Source of the DNA: JAAYYM01 sp964483155
Lineage (GTDB): Bacteria > Bacillota > Clostridia > Lachnospirales > Lachnospiraceae
DNA: 64,000 nt
Assembly: GCA_964483155.1 (NCBI GenBank)
Contig: CAZAAC010000005.1
Location: 22,572 to 86,571 of the forward strand
Direction: 5' to 3'
Positions within the stretch are counted from its first letter, which is position 1. Every line of letters starts with the position of its first letter. Position numbers and translations under genes: made by a program. The notes below the pieces were generated by a model. It worked only from the letters and a program-made list of their open reading frames with translations. It had not been told where the DNA came from and searched no databases. Shown here piece after piece: positions 52,322-60,588 of the stretch.

Positions 52322-53195
52322 TCTTCAATACACCTCCTGCCTCATCCTCTCTAGCTTTATTGATAACAAGCGCAATAACATACATTGCGATTGCAAATAA
52401 AAATTGAATCACTATATAACGTATTATTTCAACATAATTAAATGTTTCTATAAATTGATTACTGCATATAATATCTCCCGCCTTAACATACCAATATGTA
52501 GGCATTAAAACAGCAATCGCTTTTGCAGTATCGCCCAATAAATATTGAGGTGTAAAAACGCCACTGACCAGACACATAATCAATATTAGCATATTTATAG
52601 TTATCCCAATTCTTTTTTTATTTCTAATAAATTGCATGATCAAATTTGCAAAACCATGTGCTGAGACCGCAAGTGCCAACATATTAAGTGCTGCCAGCAT
52701 TCCTTTTATACTAAAAACAATCTGCCCTAATAAAAATATAGCTGCAAGTATATGAATAAACCAAATACCTATCACTAACATTAATCCCGCAGAAATATAT
52801 AGAAAAAGAAGTTTTCTCTCTTGTACTAAAGCACTCCGAATTCTCCTATCTGTATTATCATTTTGAAATTCCGCAAGCATAATTGCAATTCCTGTTGCAG
52901 TTATACTCATAATGGAAAAGGCAACGTAATTAAAAAAATAATACAATTTCAACTCCCTACTGTCTGTAATATCCAAACTACTATATAGATGAAAAGTTAC
53001 ACCTGCTGGCTCTTTCTCGATATAGTCTTCCCATATTTTTTCATATTCTTCAGTCATACTGACAGCATTAGCATATTTTATATTTTGAATTTGGAATGTT
53101 AATAAAATAATCAAGCCAAGTAATATCAATATGTAAATAATGACATTTCTAATATTGTGTTTCAGAATTTTAAAAAATGCACAATACAATTCCAT
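52314..53195 (-). CDS. ABC-2 type permease subunit (second)
   Basis: About 293 residues with six membrane helices: one near the N-terminus (about 17-37), an extracellular loop, and five clustered helices (about 85-280). The pattern resembles ABC-2 permeases that transport lipids, drugs or peptides. Start at MELYCAFFKIL with AGGAGGGGAAGCC upstream rather than the longer frame. Follows the other permease by 11 bp. Substrate unknown; the linked lipid kinase might point to a lipid or antibiotic substrate, but this is speculation. Confidence 0.82.
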   Translation of the reverse strand: MELYCAFFKILKHNIRNVIIYILILLGLIILLTFQIQNIKYANAVSMTEEYEKIWEDYIEKEPAGVTFHLYSSLDITDSRELKLYYFFNYVAFSIMSITATGIAIMLAEFQNDNTDRRIRSALVQERKLLFLYISAGLMLVIGIWFIHILAAIFLLGQIVFSIKGMLAALNMLALAVSAHGFANLIMQFIRNKKRIGITINMLILIMCLVSGVFTPQYLLGDTAKAIAVLMPTYWYVKAGDIICSNQFIETFNYVEIIRYIVIQFLFAIAMYVIALVINKAREDEAGGVLKNV

Positions 53196-53206
53196 GGCTT
53201 CCCCTC

Positions 53207-53884
53207 CTATATCTTCCAAAGTAGGATAAAATAAAGATATAAATAAATCAATGTAGCAAGTACTATTACTATAATTACTTCTATAATTATATCATAAAAC
53301 AAAATGTAATTCGGTGAAATAGGTGCCATGTGGGTCCTTATACTGACTGCTTTTCGATTAGCACGCACCGCAGAGATAAGTAGCAATCCTGATAATGCTA
53401 TACAAAGCAACACAACAATTGGTAACCTATAATAAATAAAGATAAAATTCTGCGAAGACACATAGTCTGCTGCTTGAATCTCTTTCACAATATGTTTGAT
53501 CTCTTCTTGCTCGATTCCAGTCATATAAGCATTTAAATAAAGCATACTTATTAATTGCTCTTTCTCACTATTGATTGCTATTAACTCGGCCGATTTTCCG
53601 ATTTTTGCATATGCTGCAATAACACCATCTTCTAAATACTTTTCTGCCATAGTTTCGGTTAATTCATATACATTAAATATATTTTTATCAAAGATATTAT
53701 TTATATTTATTTTTTCTTCACTAACAATACCTATTGGAATCTTCTCCTCATTCGCTTTTGTATAGAGTTCTCCTATGGAAAGAAAAAATAAAGTTGCCAA
53801 AACAATGGGTAATACAAGTCCCCATGCAAATAAACCATTACTTTTAATGATACACTTCATTCTGTATTTTATTGTCGTGAGCAA
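53207..53884 (-). CDS. ABC-2 type permease subunit (first)
   Basis: About 225 residues, likely starting at TTG (53882-53884) with AAGGGAG 8 bp upstream, just past the ATPase stop; an ATG at residue 9 (MKCIIKSNG) is the alternative. A helix near residue 20-40 is followed by an extracellular domain of about 100 residues and three helices at the C-terminus (about 145-225). It seems shorter than a standard six-helix ABC-2 permease, so it may pair with the subunit at 52314 as a heterodimer. Member of the ATPase-permease-permease-lipid kinase operon. Confidence 0.75.
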   Translation of the reverse strand: MLTTIKYRMKCIIKSNGLFAWGLVLPIVLATLFFLSIGELYTKANEEKIPIGIVSEEKININNIFDKNIFNVYELTETMAEKYLEDGVIAAYAKIGKSAELIAINSEKEQLISMLYLNAYMTGIEQEEIKHIVKEIQAADYVSSQNFIFIYYRLPIVVLLCIALSGLLLISAVRANRKAVSIRTHMAPISPNYILFYDIIIEVIIVIVLATLIYLYLYFILLWKI

Positions 53885-53886
53885 AA

Positions 53887-54813
53887 TTATAACTCCCTTC
53901 CCGTGATTTCCCAAAATGCTTCCTTTAGCACTGGAACTTCTGAATATACTTTTCCAAAAGGAATTTTATGGTTCTCAAGATAATGTAGTATATTTGCGAG
54001 ATTATTAATTCCTTTTTCTGACTTTATTACCAATTCATTTCCCGTATAGTTTGTAAACATAATACCGTGCAGTTTACTAAGTTCTTCTTCTTCTCTACTA
54101 CTAAGCCTAAATACTTCAATAACAATTTTCTCTCCGACAGAAATGAATGTTTTTAGTTCTTCTACTGTTGCAGTAATAATAACTTTTCCCTTGTCCATAA
54201 TAGCAATTCTATCACATAGACCTGCTAATTCTTCCATATTCTTTGAAGCATAAAATACTGTTGTTTTGTCAGCATTCCTCTTCCTGATATTCAGCAATAT
54301 GTTTTCTCTACTTACAGAGTCTGCACCAAGTGTCGCTTCATCCAGAATGAGCAGTTTGGGTTTATGTGAAATGCCGCAAGCAAAATTGACCCGCCGTAAT
54401 GTCCCAAAATCTAAATTTTTAGGATACATTCTCGATACCCTCTCTAAATCGCAATCCACTAATGCCTCTTCCACACATTTTTTTCGCTCCGCTTTATTTT
54501 TTATATACAATGCACAGAAAAAATCTACATTCTCATATATCGTAAGTCCATCAAATATTGTAATATTTTGTGGTACAATTCCGATTTTTCTCCTGTATTC
54601 AAGACTTTTTTTATCAAGTTCTTGTCCAAATATAGTTATTTCGCCCTTATCATAAGCAAGTAAGCCCAATAAACACCCTATTACTGTTGACTTTCCTGAT
54701 CCATCCGAGCCAAGCAAGCCGAGTATTTCTTCCTCTTGCATTTGCAGATTGAAATAATCCAGCACCAACTTGTTATTGTATCTTTTTACCAAATCCTTTA
54801 TTATTATTGACAT
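53887..54813 (-). CDS. ABC transporter ATP-binding protein with degenerate signature motif
   Basis: 308 residues. Walker A LLGSDGSGKSTVIG (about 33-46), Q-loop VPQNITIF, Walker B LLILDEATLGAD, and a C-terminal extension of about 80 residues as in drug-exporter ATPases. The signature LSGGQ is changed to LDFGTLRR (around 139), and the switch His at the expected place is not obvious (TVFYASKNME). This may weaken ATP hydrolysis or use a single working site. First gene of the exporter operon, divergent from the two-component system at 54874. Confidence 0.85.
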   Translation of the reverse strand: MSIIIKDLVKRYNNKLVLDYFNLQMQEEEILGLLGSDGSGKSTVIGCLLGLLAYDKGEITIFGQELDKKSLEYRRKIGIVPQNITIFDGLTIYENVDFFCALYIKNKAERKKCVEEALVDCDLERVSRMYPKNLDFGTLRRVNFACGISHKPKLLILDEATLGADSVSRENILLNIRKRNADKTTVFYASKNMEELAGLCDRIAIMDKGKVIITATVEELKTFISVGEKIVIEVFRLSSREEEELSKLHGIMFTNYTGNELVIKSEKGINNLANILHYLENHKIPFGKVYSEVPVLKEAFWEITGREL

Positions 54814-54845
54814 ACTACTTCTCCATGTAAGTTTTTTATTTTTTA

Positions 54846-54861
54846 TGATATACTGATATAC
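54846..54861 (+). promoter_or_regulatory. Tandem TGATATAC repeat overlapping an extended -10 promoter
   Basis: TGATATAC occurs twice back to back and forms the extended -10 TGATATACT (54846-54854) of the histidine-kinase gene. It lies in the 60-bp gap between the divergent ABC and two-component operons, so a regulator bound here could affect both. Confidence 0.5.
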
Positions 54862-54873
54862 GGGGGTATTCCA

Positions 54874-55950
54874 ATGACTACTATTCTTAATAAATCCATT
54901 TTGCTTTTATGTTGCGTCGGATATGCAATCAGCCAAAGTGATGCTTCCTATGTTGTTCTTCCTATGCTGGTCGTAATTATTCTGGTTGCGCTTACTACTG
55001 TACTAAAAAAACCTTTACTGAATTTAATCTTATTATTGTCTTACATAATTGCTTGTTGCTTTTACCCTATTTTACTCTATTTTCTGCCTATCGTCTGTTA
55101 TGAGGTTTTTTTTACACAATATCAGTTTGCCGTAGGTTTTATATGTATTCCTCTGATTATTCAGTATCAGACGGTGAATGGAACTACATTAATTATCATA
55201 ATTATACTTTGTATGCTTTCTTACATTTTAAAGCATAATGCATATAAATTAAAGGTATTTCAAGACAATTATGTAAAATTGCGTGATGAAACAGCTGGTA
55301 TGGCAGATATTCTTGAGAAAAAAAACAAAGATCTTCTTGAAAAACAAGATTATGAGGTAAATCTGGCTACTTTAAATGAACGTAACCGCATTGCCCGTGA
55401 AATACATGATAATGTAGGACATATGTTATCCCGCTCTATTCTTCAAGTTGGTGCACTAATTGCTATCACCAAGGATGTTACCACTAAAGAAACTCTTGGA
55501 AACATAAAAAACTCCCTGACCGAGGGCATGGATAGCATACGCAACAGCATCCATAATATCCATGAAGACTCCATTGATTTGAAGACAAAACTAAATGCTT
55601 TAATTCATGAGTTTAATTTTTGTAGCATTTATTTTGATTATAATATTACCAATGACTTTACAACAAAAGCAAAGTACTCTATTCTATATATAGTGAAAGA
55701 AGCACTTAATAATGTTATGAAACATTCTAATGCTACAAGAGTGACCGTATCTATTATGGAACATCAAAACTTATATCAGATTGTAATCGCTGATAACGGA
55801 ACTATTCCGACTTCTAACACGAGTACAAGTTCCATGGGTATTAACAGTATGCATGAGAGAATTGAATCAATTAATGGTACTATGCACATAGATAAGGGAA
55901 AGGGATACCAGATTTATATTTCTATTCCGAAGGAGGGTATTTATAAATGA
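54874..55950 (+). CDS. Sensor histidine kinase (HisKA_3/NarL-system type)
   Basis: 358 residues. Five to six membrane helices in 1-118 with almost no extracellular loops (an intramembrane-sensing architecture), a linker coil (about 125-165), HisKA_3 with LNERNRIAREIHDNVGH (phospho-His about 178), and HATPase_c with EALNNVMKHSNAT, DNGTIP and GINSMHERIE. It phosphorylates the response regulator encoded next (ATGA overlap). Such kinases beside ABC exporters usually sense the exporter substrate or cell-envelope stress. Short leader with a GGGGG tract before the ATG. Confidence 0.92.
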   Translation: MTTILNKSILLLCCVGYAISQSDASYVVLPMLVVIILVALTTVLKKPLLNLILLLSYIIACCFYPILLYFLPIVCYEVFFTQYQFAVGFICIPLIIQYQTVNGTTLIIIIILCMLSYILKHNAYKLKVFQDNYVKLRDETAGMADILEKKNKDLLEKQDYEVNLATLNERNRIAREIHDNVGHMLSRSILQVGALIAITKDVTTKETLGNIKNSLTEGMDSIRNSIHNIHEDSIDLKTKLNALIHEFNFCSIYFDYNITNDFTTKAKYSILYIVKEALNNVMKHSNATRVTVSIMEHQNLYQIVIADNGTIPTSNTSTSSMGINSMHERIESINGTMHIDKGKGYQIYISIPKEGIYK

Positions 55951-56567
55951 AAATCTTACTCGTAGATGATGACAAAATTGTATGTCAAGCATTAAAGACC
56001 ATTTTAGAAGCAGAAGAAGGTATTGAAATATCAGCAATTGGGAATGATGGGACGGATGCTATTGAATTATATTTCAGATATAAACCAGATATTCTATTAA
56101 TGGATATCCGCATGACCACCATGACAGGTATCGAGGCGGGCAAGAAAATAATTGAAAAAGATCCTAATGCTAAAATTCTGTATTTAACTACTTTTGCAGA
56201 TAATGAATATATTATTGATGCATTGAAGCTTGGTGCTAAGGGCTATCTTTTAAAGCAAGACTTTGAAAGCATTGTTCCTTCTATTCATGCAGTCTCGACT
56301 GGTCAACGTGTATTTGGAGATGAAATTATAAGTAAGATTCCAGGAATGATGATAGATTTTAACAGAACTTCTTTTGAACAGTATAGTTTGACTGATAAGG
56401 AAATTGATATGATTACATTAATTGCAGAAGGGTTAAGTAATAAAGAAATCGCTAATAATAGCTTTTTAAGTGAAGGAACCGTTCGTAATTATATCAGTAC
56501 TATTCTAGAAAAACTAGATTTACGTGACCGAACACAATTAGCTATTTTTTATTATAAGAATAAGTAA
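55947..56567 (+). CDS. NarL/FixJ-family response regulator
   Basis: 206 residues. The receiver domain (1 to about 120) has the acidic pair DDD (7-9), phospho-acceptor Asp in LLMDIRM (about 54), Thr in LTTFADNEY and Lys in KGYLLKQ. The C-terminal LuxR-type HTH is LTDKEIDMITLIAEGLSNKEIA...EGTVRNYISTILEKL (in parts). The start codon overlaps the stop of the kinase gene. Probable target: the divergent ABC operon, via the 54846-54861 region. Confidence 0.94.
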   Translation: MKILLVDDDKIVCQALKTILEAEEGIEISAIGNDGTDAIELYFRYKPDILLMDIRMTTMTGIEAGKKIIEKDPNAKILYLTTFADNEYIIDALKLGAKGYLLKQDFESIVPSIHAVSTGQRVFGDEIISKIPGMMIDFNRTSFEQYSLTDKEIDMITLIAEGLSNKEIANNSFLSEGTVRNYISTILEKLDLRDRTQLAIFYYKNK

Positions 56568-56572
56568 TCTAT

Positions 56573-56601
56573 TATGGGGACAAAGCAAATTTGTCCCCAT
56601 A
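56573..56601. terminator. Bidirectional terminator hairpin
   Basis: Perfect 12-bp stem TATGGGGACAAA / TTTGTCCCCATA with a 5-nt loop, between the response regulator (+) and crh (-). Confidence 0.8.
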
Positions 56602-56608
56602 CATTTCT

Positions 56609-56863
56609 CTATTTTTCGCTTAAATAGTCTTCAATTCCTTTTATCGCCGCATCTTCATCATTACCATTTGCAGAAACATTAACGATTTCTCCATTCGCCA
56701 TTCCAAGTGACATCATTCCCATAATGCTTTTCGCATTGACTTTTTTGTCCTCTGTCTCAATATAAATTGCACTATCATATTGACTGGCCACTTGTACAAG
56801 CATAGCTACTGGTCTTGCCTCCAAACCATTCTTAAGTTGAATCGTAATAGGCTTTCTAATCAT
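56609..56863 (-). CDS. crh: Crh-like HPr family protein (regulatory paralogue)
   Basis: 84-residue HPr-fold protein. The PTS active-site His of HPr is replaced: the conserved GLHARP is GLEARP here (residue 15), so PTS phosphotransfer is not expected. The regulatory serine motif NAKSIMGMMSLG (Ser 46) is intact and would be phosphorylated by HPr kinase, encoded in the same operon at 60589. That is the arrangement of Crh (Gln 15 in B. subtilis), which acts with CcpA. Downstream of whiA as in B. subtilis. AAAGGAGGAGTAG ribosome-binding site. Confidence 0.9.
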   Translation of the reverse strand: MIRKPITIQLKNGLEARPVAMLVQVASQYDSAIYIETEDKKVNAKSIMGMMSLGMANGEIVNVSANGNDEDAAIKGIEDYLSEK

Positions 56864-56880
56864 AATTTACTACTCCTCCT

Positions 56881-57780
56881 TTAACCTCTTAGTCTATCTG
56901 CTATTTCACACATTTTTCTCAATCTATGGTTTACACCTGACTTTCCTACAGCCGGTGTTAATTTTTGTCCTAATTCCACAAGCGTCGCATCTGGGTTATC
57001 TAGTCTTGCTTCAGCAATTTCACGTAATAATACTGGCAAATTCTTGAATTCAGCTCTATCCATTAAAAATTGAATATCCTCCACCTGCTTTACTGATGCA
57101 GAAACAGTTTTTCCTATGTTCGCCGTTTCACAATTTACTCTTCGGTTAATCGAATTACGCATTTCCTTTACAATTCGCAGATTTTCTAAATCCATAAGTG
57201 CCAAATGTGCTCCCATAATATTTAGCATTTCTACAATCTGTGTTCCGTCCTTAATATATACGATATAATGCTTTTTTCGTAATACTATCTTAGCTTCTGC
57301 TGAAAAAGAATTAATTACTTCTTTCAACTGTTCTGCTGTTTGTAATGTAGAACACACTATCTCAAAATGATAAGACTTCTCAGGATTACTAATAGAACCT
57401 GCTGCCAAAAACATGCCTCTGATAAATGATCTTCTACAGCAAGCCTTTTGTACGACTGTTACTCCAGTTACAGCCATAATTACTCTCTCTGCGTCTTCTT
57501 CATTCAAAACAAAAATACTATAGTATTTCACCCTTTTTTGCTTCTGATATACTCTAATACGAACATCCGTATTTATATTAAAGGTTTTTCGAAATAATGT
57601 AAAGCACTTTCTGGCAACCAGCAAATTTTCTGTTTCTATTTCAACTCTGCCATTACCGTCCGAATCTGTATATATTTTTCCGGCGCTTAAAATAATAGCT
57701 GCTAATTCTGCAATCTGACAATGCCTAGATGGAACACTTTGTTTTGATAATTCTTCCTTTACTTTTCCAGAAAAAGACAT
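56881..57780 (-). CDS. whiA: WhiA, sporulation/division transcription regulator
   Basis: About 299 residues: an N-terminal LAGLIDADG-homing-endonuclease-like domain (about 1-200) and a C-terminal HTH (about 220-299) with NLPVLLREIAEARLDNPDATLVELG and GVNHRLRKMCEIADRLR (in parts). DNA-binding regulator of cell division and sporulation. I start at MSFSGKVKEEL (ATG at 57778-57780) with GTGAGG upstream; a GTG at 57792 is the alternative. Lies 17 bp before crh and 8 bp after rapZ. yvcK, normally between rapZ and whiA in B. subtilis, is absent. Confidence 0.93.
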   Translation of the reverse strand: MSFSGKVKEELSKQSVPSRHCQIAELAAIILSAGKIYTDSDGNGRVEIETENLLVARKCFTLFRKTFNINTDVRIRVYQKQKRVKYYSIFVLNEEDAERVIMAVTGVTVVQKACCRRSFIRGMFLAAGSISNPEKSYHFEIVCSTLQTAEQLKEVINSFSAEAKIVLRKKHYIVYIKDGTQIVEMLNIMGAHLALMDLENLRIVKEMRNSINRRVNCETANIGKTVSASVKQVEDIQFLMDRAEFKNLPVLLREIAEARLDNPDATLVELGQKLTPAVGKSGVNHRLRKMCEIADRLRG

Positions 57781-57788
57781 ACCAAACC

Positions 57789-58667
57789 TCACCCTTTTTT
57801 TATACCCGAATCTTTTAAAATATCCTTATGTTCTACTTTCAATCCGTAATTTCCCTTATTTTTCATACGTGCATATAACTCATTTGCCAAAACTACACTT
57901 CTATGTTTTCCACCCGTACACCCGACTGATACTACTAATTGATTCTTCCCTTCTAAAATGTAGTTTGGAATCAAAAATAATAAAATATCTTCCAGTTTGT
58001 CTAAAAAAACATTTGCCTCTTCAAATTCCAGCACATAATCTATCACAAGTTGATCATTTCCATTCTTCTGTTTCATTTCATCAAAATAATAGGGATTAGG
58101 AAGAAACCTTACATCAAAGACCAAATCAGAGTCTGTTGGAATTCCATATTTGAAGCCAAAGGATAGAATTGTGACATACAAACTATTATACTCTTTATTT
58201 TTAACAAAAATGCGGTCTATTTCTGCCTTTAGCTCTCTTGTGAGTAACTGGCTGGTGTCAAATATATAATCTGCTCGCTTTTTTATTGAAATGAGTTTTT
58301 CTCTCTCTCTTTCAATTCCCTGATCAATGCGGTTATCTCCTGCCAATGGATGCATACGACGCGTTTCTTTATATCGTTTTATCAGTACTTCATCTGAGGA
58401 TTCAAAAAACAGCACTTCATACGGAAATCCCGCCATCTTCATGCTGTCAAGTACTTTCTCTAATTCTTCAAAAGCCTGTCCCGTGCGGACATCTACACCC
58501 AAAGCTACTTTCATGATTTCGCTGTTAGGTGTGGTAACCAATTCCGAGAACTTCGCAATTAACGGAACAGGCAAATTGTCAACACAATAATAGCCTGCAT
58601 CTTCTAACATTTTTAAAGCAGTACTTTTTCCTGCACCACTCATACCCGTTACAATTACAAATCTCAT
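57789..58667 (-). CDS. rapZ: RapZ/YvcJ nucleotide-binding RNase adapter protein
   Basis: 292 residues. Walker A GMSGAGKSTALKML (8-21) and YYCVDNLPVPLI near the N-terminus; C-terminal SVGCTGGKHRSVVLANEL (about 245-262) is the family's conserved tail. In E. coli RapZ controls GlmS via small RNA; in B. subtilis YvcJ has NTPase activity and affects competence. Within the hprK-glcK-murB-rapZ-whiA-crh operon, AAAGGTAGAAG ribosome-binding site. The role in Firmicutes is less certain than the family name. Confidence 0.93.
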   Translation of the reverse strand: MRFVIVTGMSGAGKSTALKMLEDAGYYCVDNLPVPLIAKFSELVTTPNSEIMKVALGVDVRTGQAFEELEKVLDSMKMAGFPYEVLFFESSDEVLIKRYKETRRMHPLAGDNRIDQGIEREREKLISIKKRADYIFDTSQLLTRELKAEIDRIFVKNKEYNSLYVTILSFGFKYGIPTDSDLVFDVRFLPNPYYFDEMKQKNGNDQLVIDYVLEFEEANVFLDKLEDILLFLIPNYILEGKNQLVVSVGCTGGKHRSVVLANELYARMKNKGNYGLKVEHKDILKDSGIKKG

Positions 58668-58702
58668 CTTCTACCTTTCCTCTTGCAAAAATACATAACC
58701 CA

Positions 58703-59614
58703 TCAAAAGTTTCCTAATAAGCAAACCTCTGGTTCCAATAAAACACCATTTTCTCGTAGTATCGTTGTTTTTACGTGGTTAATCAAATTTAGTATATCAG
58801 CCGCTGTAGCATCCCCTCTGTTAATCAAAAATCCACAATGCTTTTCTGATATTTGAGCACCACCGATTCTATAACCCCTTAGTCCCGCATCCGCAATTAA
58901 TTTTCCTGTGTAATAACCTGCCGGTCTCTTAAAGGTACTTCCTGCACTTGGGTATTCTAATGGTTGCTTCTCCGCTCTCTTAGCACGCAATTCTTCCATT
59001 CGCGCATTTATTTTTTCAATACTATCTCGCTGCAGGATGATTTCTGCTGATAAAACAATATACGATTTTTTTCTCACAATACTGGAGCGATAATCAAATT
59101 CCATTTCTTTGCAATCTAATTTTACAATATCTCCTTCATTTGTTAATGCATCCACCGTTTGAATAATTTGGCTCATTTCTCCGCCATAGGCTCCTGCATT
59201 CATAACAGCAGCTCCACCAAGCGTTCCTGGTATTCCAGAAGCAAATTCCATACCCGATAATCCATTCTTACAAGCTTCAGATGCTATTTGAGAAAGCAAA
59301 GCACCTGCCGACGCTTTCACTATACTATCGTTCACTGTAATGTTACTGATATTACTATCAATTTGAACAATGCAGCCATCAAACCCACTGTCACTTACTA
59401 GCAAATTGCTTCCGTGTCCAAGAATATAATATTTTTCTTCATTTTCTCGCAGAATTTGCATCACACGAATAAGCTGTTTTTCACTCCGCGGCATAAGAAA
59501 ACATGCTGCTTTTCCACCTACACAAAAAGTGGTGTGATTTTTCATCGATTCATCAAGTAAAATATCCTTTTTCTCTATTACTTTATCCAACTGCTCAATA
59601 GAAATCTGTTTCAA
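58703..59614 (-). CDS. murB: UDP-N-acetylenolpyruvoylglucosamine reductase MurB
   Basis: 303-residue FAD enzyme that reduces UDP-GlcNAc-enolpyruvate to UDP-MurNAc in peptidoglycan synthesis. Motifs: THTTFCVGG-like start (NHTTFCVGGKAACFLMP), ILGHGSNLLVSD, SGIPGTLGGAAVMNAGAYGGEM (in parts) for FAD binding, YRSSI, and YPSAGSTFKRP with the catalytic Ser. Type IIa (no Tyr loop), as in Gram-positives. The start codon is TTG (59612-59614) with GGGAGATGCCAG upstream. Confidence 0.96.
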   Translation of the reverse strand: MKQISIEQLDKVIEKKDILLDESMKNHTTFCVGGKAACFLMPRSEKQLIRVMQILRENEEKYYILGHGSNLLVSDSGFDGCIVQIDSNISNITVNDSIVKASAGALLSQIASEACKNGLSGMEFASGIPGTLGGAAVMNAGAYGGEMSQIIQTVDALTNEGDIVKLDCKEMEFDYRSSIVRKKSYIVLSAEIILQRDSIEKINARMEELRAKRAEKQPLEYPSAGSTFKRPAGYYTGKLIADAGLRGYRIGGAQISEKHCGFLINRGDATAADILNLINHVKTTILRENGVLLEPEVCLLGNF

Positions 59615-59627
59615 CTGGCATCTCCCT

Positions 59628-60563
59628 TTAATTCAAAACCAATTTTGCTGCGCCATATATGCCTGCTTTATTCCCAAGAGTTGCCATTTTAAATTTAGCA
59701 TCTCTGCTTCCATGAAATACATATTTTATATAATACTTCTGTATAAAGTCAATCAAAATAGGTCCTGCTTTAGAAACTCCTCCGCCAATTACAAATACCT
59801 CTGGATTGCAGACACCTGCAATAGCCGCAAGTCCTTTTCCTAAATATTCTCCAAACTCCTCTGCAACTTCAATTGCAAGAGCATCGCCTGCTTTAACCGC
59901 ATCAAATACAACCTTAGAATCTACGGTCACACTTCTGAGTATCGAAGATTTATCTGAAGAAGACAGCTTTCTCTTAGCAAGTCTTACAATGCCTGTTGCT
60001 GAAGTATATTGTTCTAAGCAACCATAATTACCACATCCACACTCTTCTTCTTCATCATCTACCATATGAATATGCCCGATTTCCCCTGCTGCCCCAATTG
60101 AACCAGTCAATATCTTGCCATTAATAATAATACCACCACCAAGACCGGTACCAATTGTTGCTAGAACAACATTTTCAAAGCCTTGTCCACCGCCTTGCCA
60201 CATTTCACCGAGTGCCGCCACATTAGCATCGTTTCCAGCTTTTACAGTTACACCAACTAATTTTTGTAATTCTTCTTTTAAATTGATAACACCCCAGCCT
60301 AAATTAACGGCTTTATGCACAATACCTCTTTCATCTACAGGGCCAGGCGTTCCTATTCCAACTCCTATAATATTCTCTTTGACAATTGATTTTTCTTTCA
60401 TCTTTGTCAAAACTGCCTCTGCAATATCTGGCAGGATATACTTCCCGTTTTCCTCTATTCTTGTCGGAATTTCCCAATGTTCTAAAAGTGTTCCTTCCGC
60501 ATTAAAAAATCCCATCTTAACTGACGTGCCTCCGATGTCAATACCAAAACAATAATTGCACAT
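59628..60563 (-). CDS. glcK: Glucokinase, ROK family
   Basis: 311 residues. Phosphorylates glucose with ATP. N-terminal FGIDIGGTSVKMG (ATP site), IGVGIGTPGPVDE, ATIGTGLGGGIIING, and the ROK zinc motif CGCGNYGCLEQYTSA (about 172-186). It is a kinase rather than a DNA-binding ROK repressor, because no N-terminal HTH is present. Directly downstream of hprK, an association that makes sense for glucose-dependent catabolite control. AGGGAAATTAT precedes the ATG. Confidence 0.95.
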   Translation of the reverse strand: MCNYCFGIDIGGTSVKMGFFNAEGTLLEHWEIPTRIEENGKYILPDIAEAVLTKMKEKSIVKENIIGVGIGTPGPVDERGIVHKAVNLGWGVINLKEELQKLVGVTVKAGNDANVAALGEMWQGGGQGFENVVLATIGTGLGGGIIINGKILTGSIGAAGEIGHIHMVDDEEEECGCGNYGCLEQYTSATGIVRLAKRKLSSSDKSSILRSVTVDSKVVFDAVKAGDALAIEVAEEFGEYLGKGLAAIAGVCNPEVFVIGGGVSKAGPILIDFIQKYYIKYVFHGSRDAKFKMATLGNKAGIYGAAKLVLN

Positions 60564-60588
60564 ATAATTTCCCTACCGTTCCTTCTTT

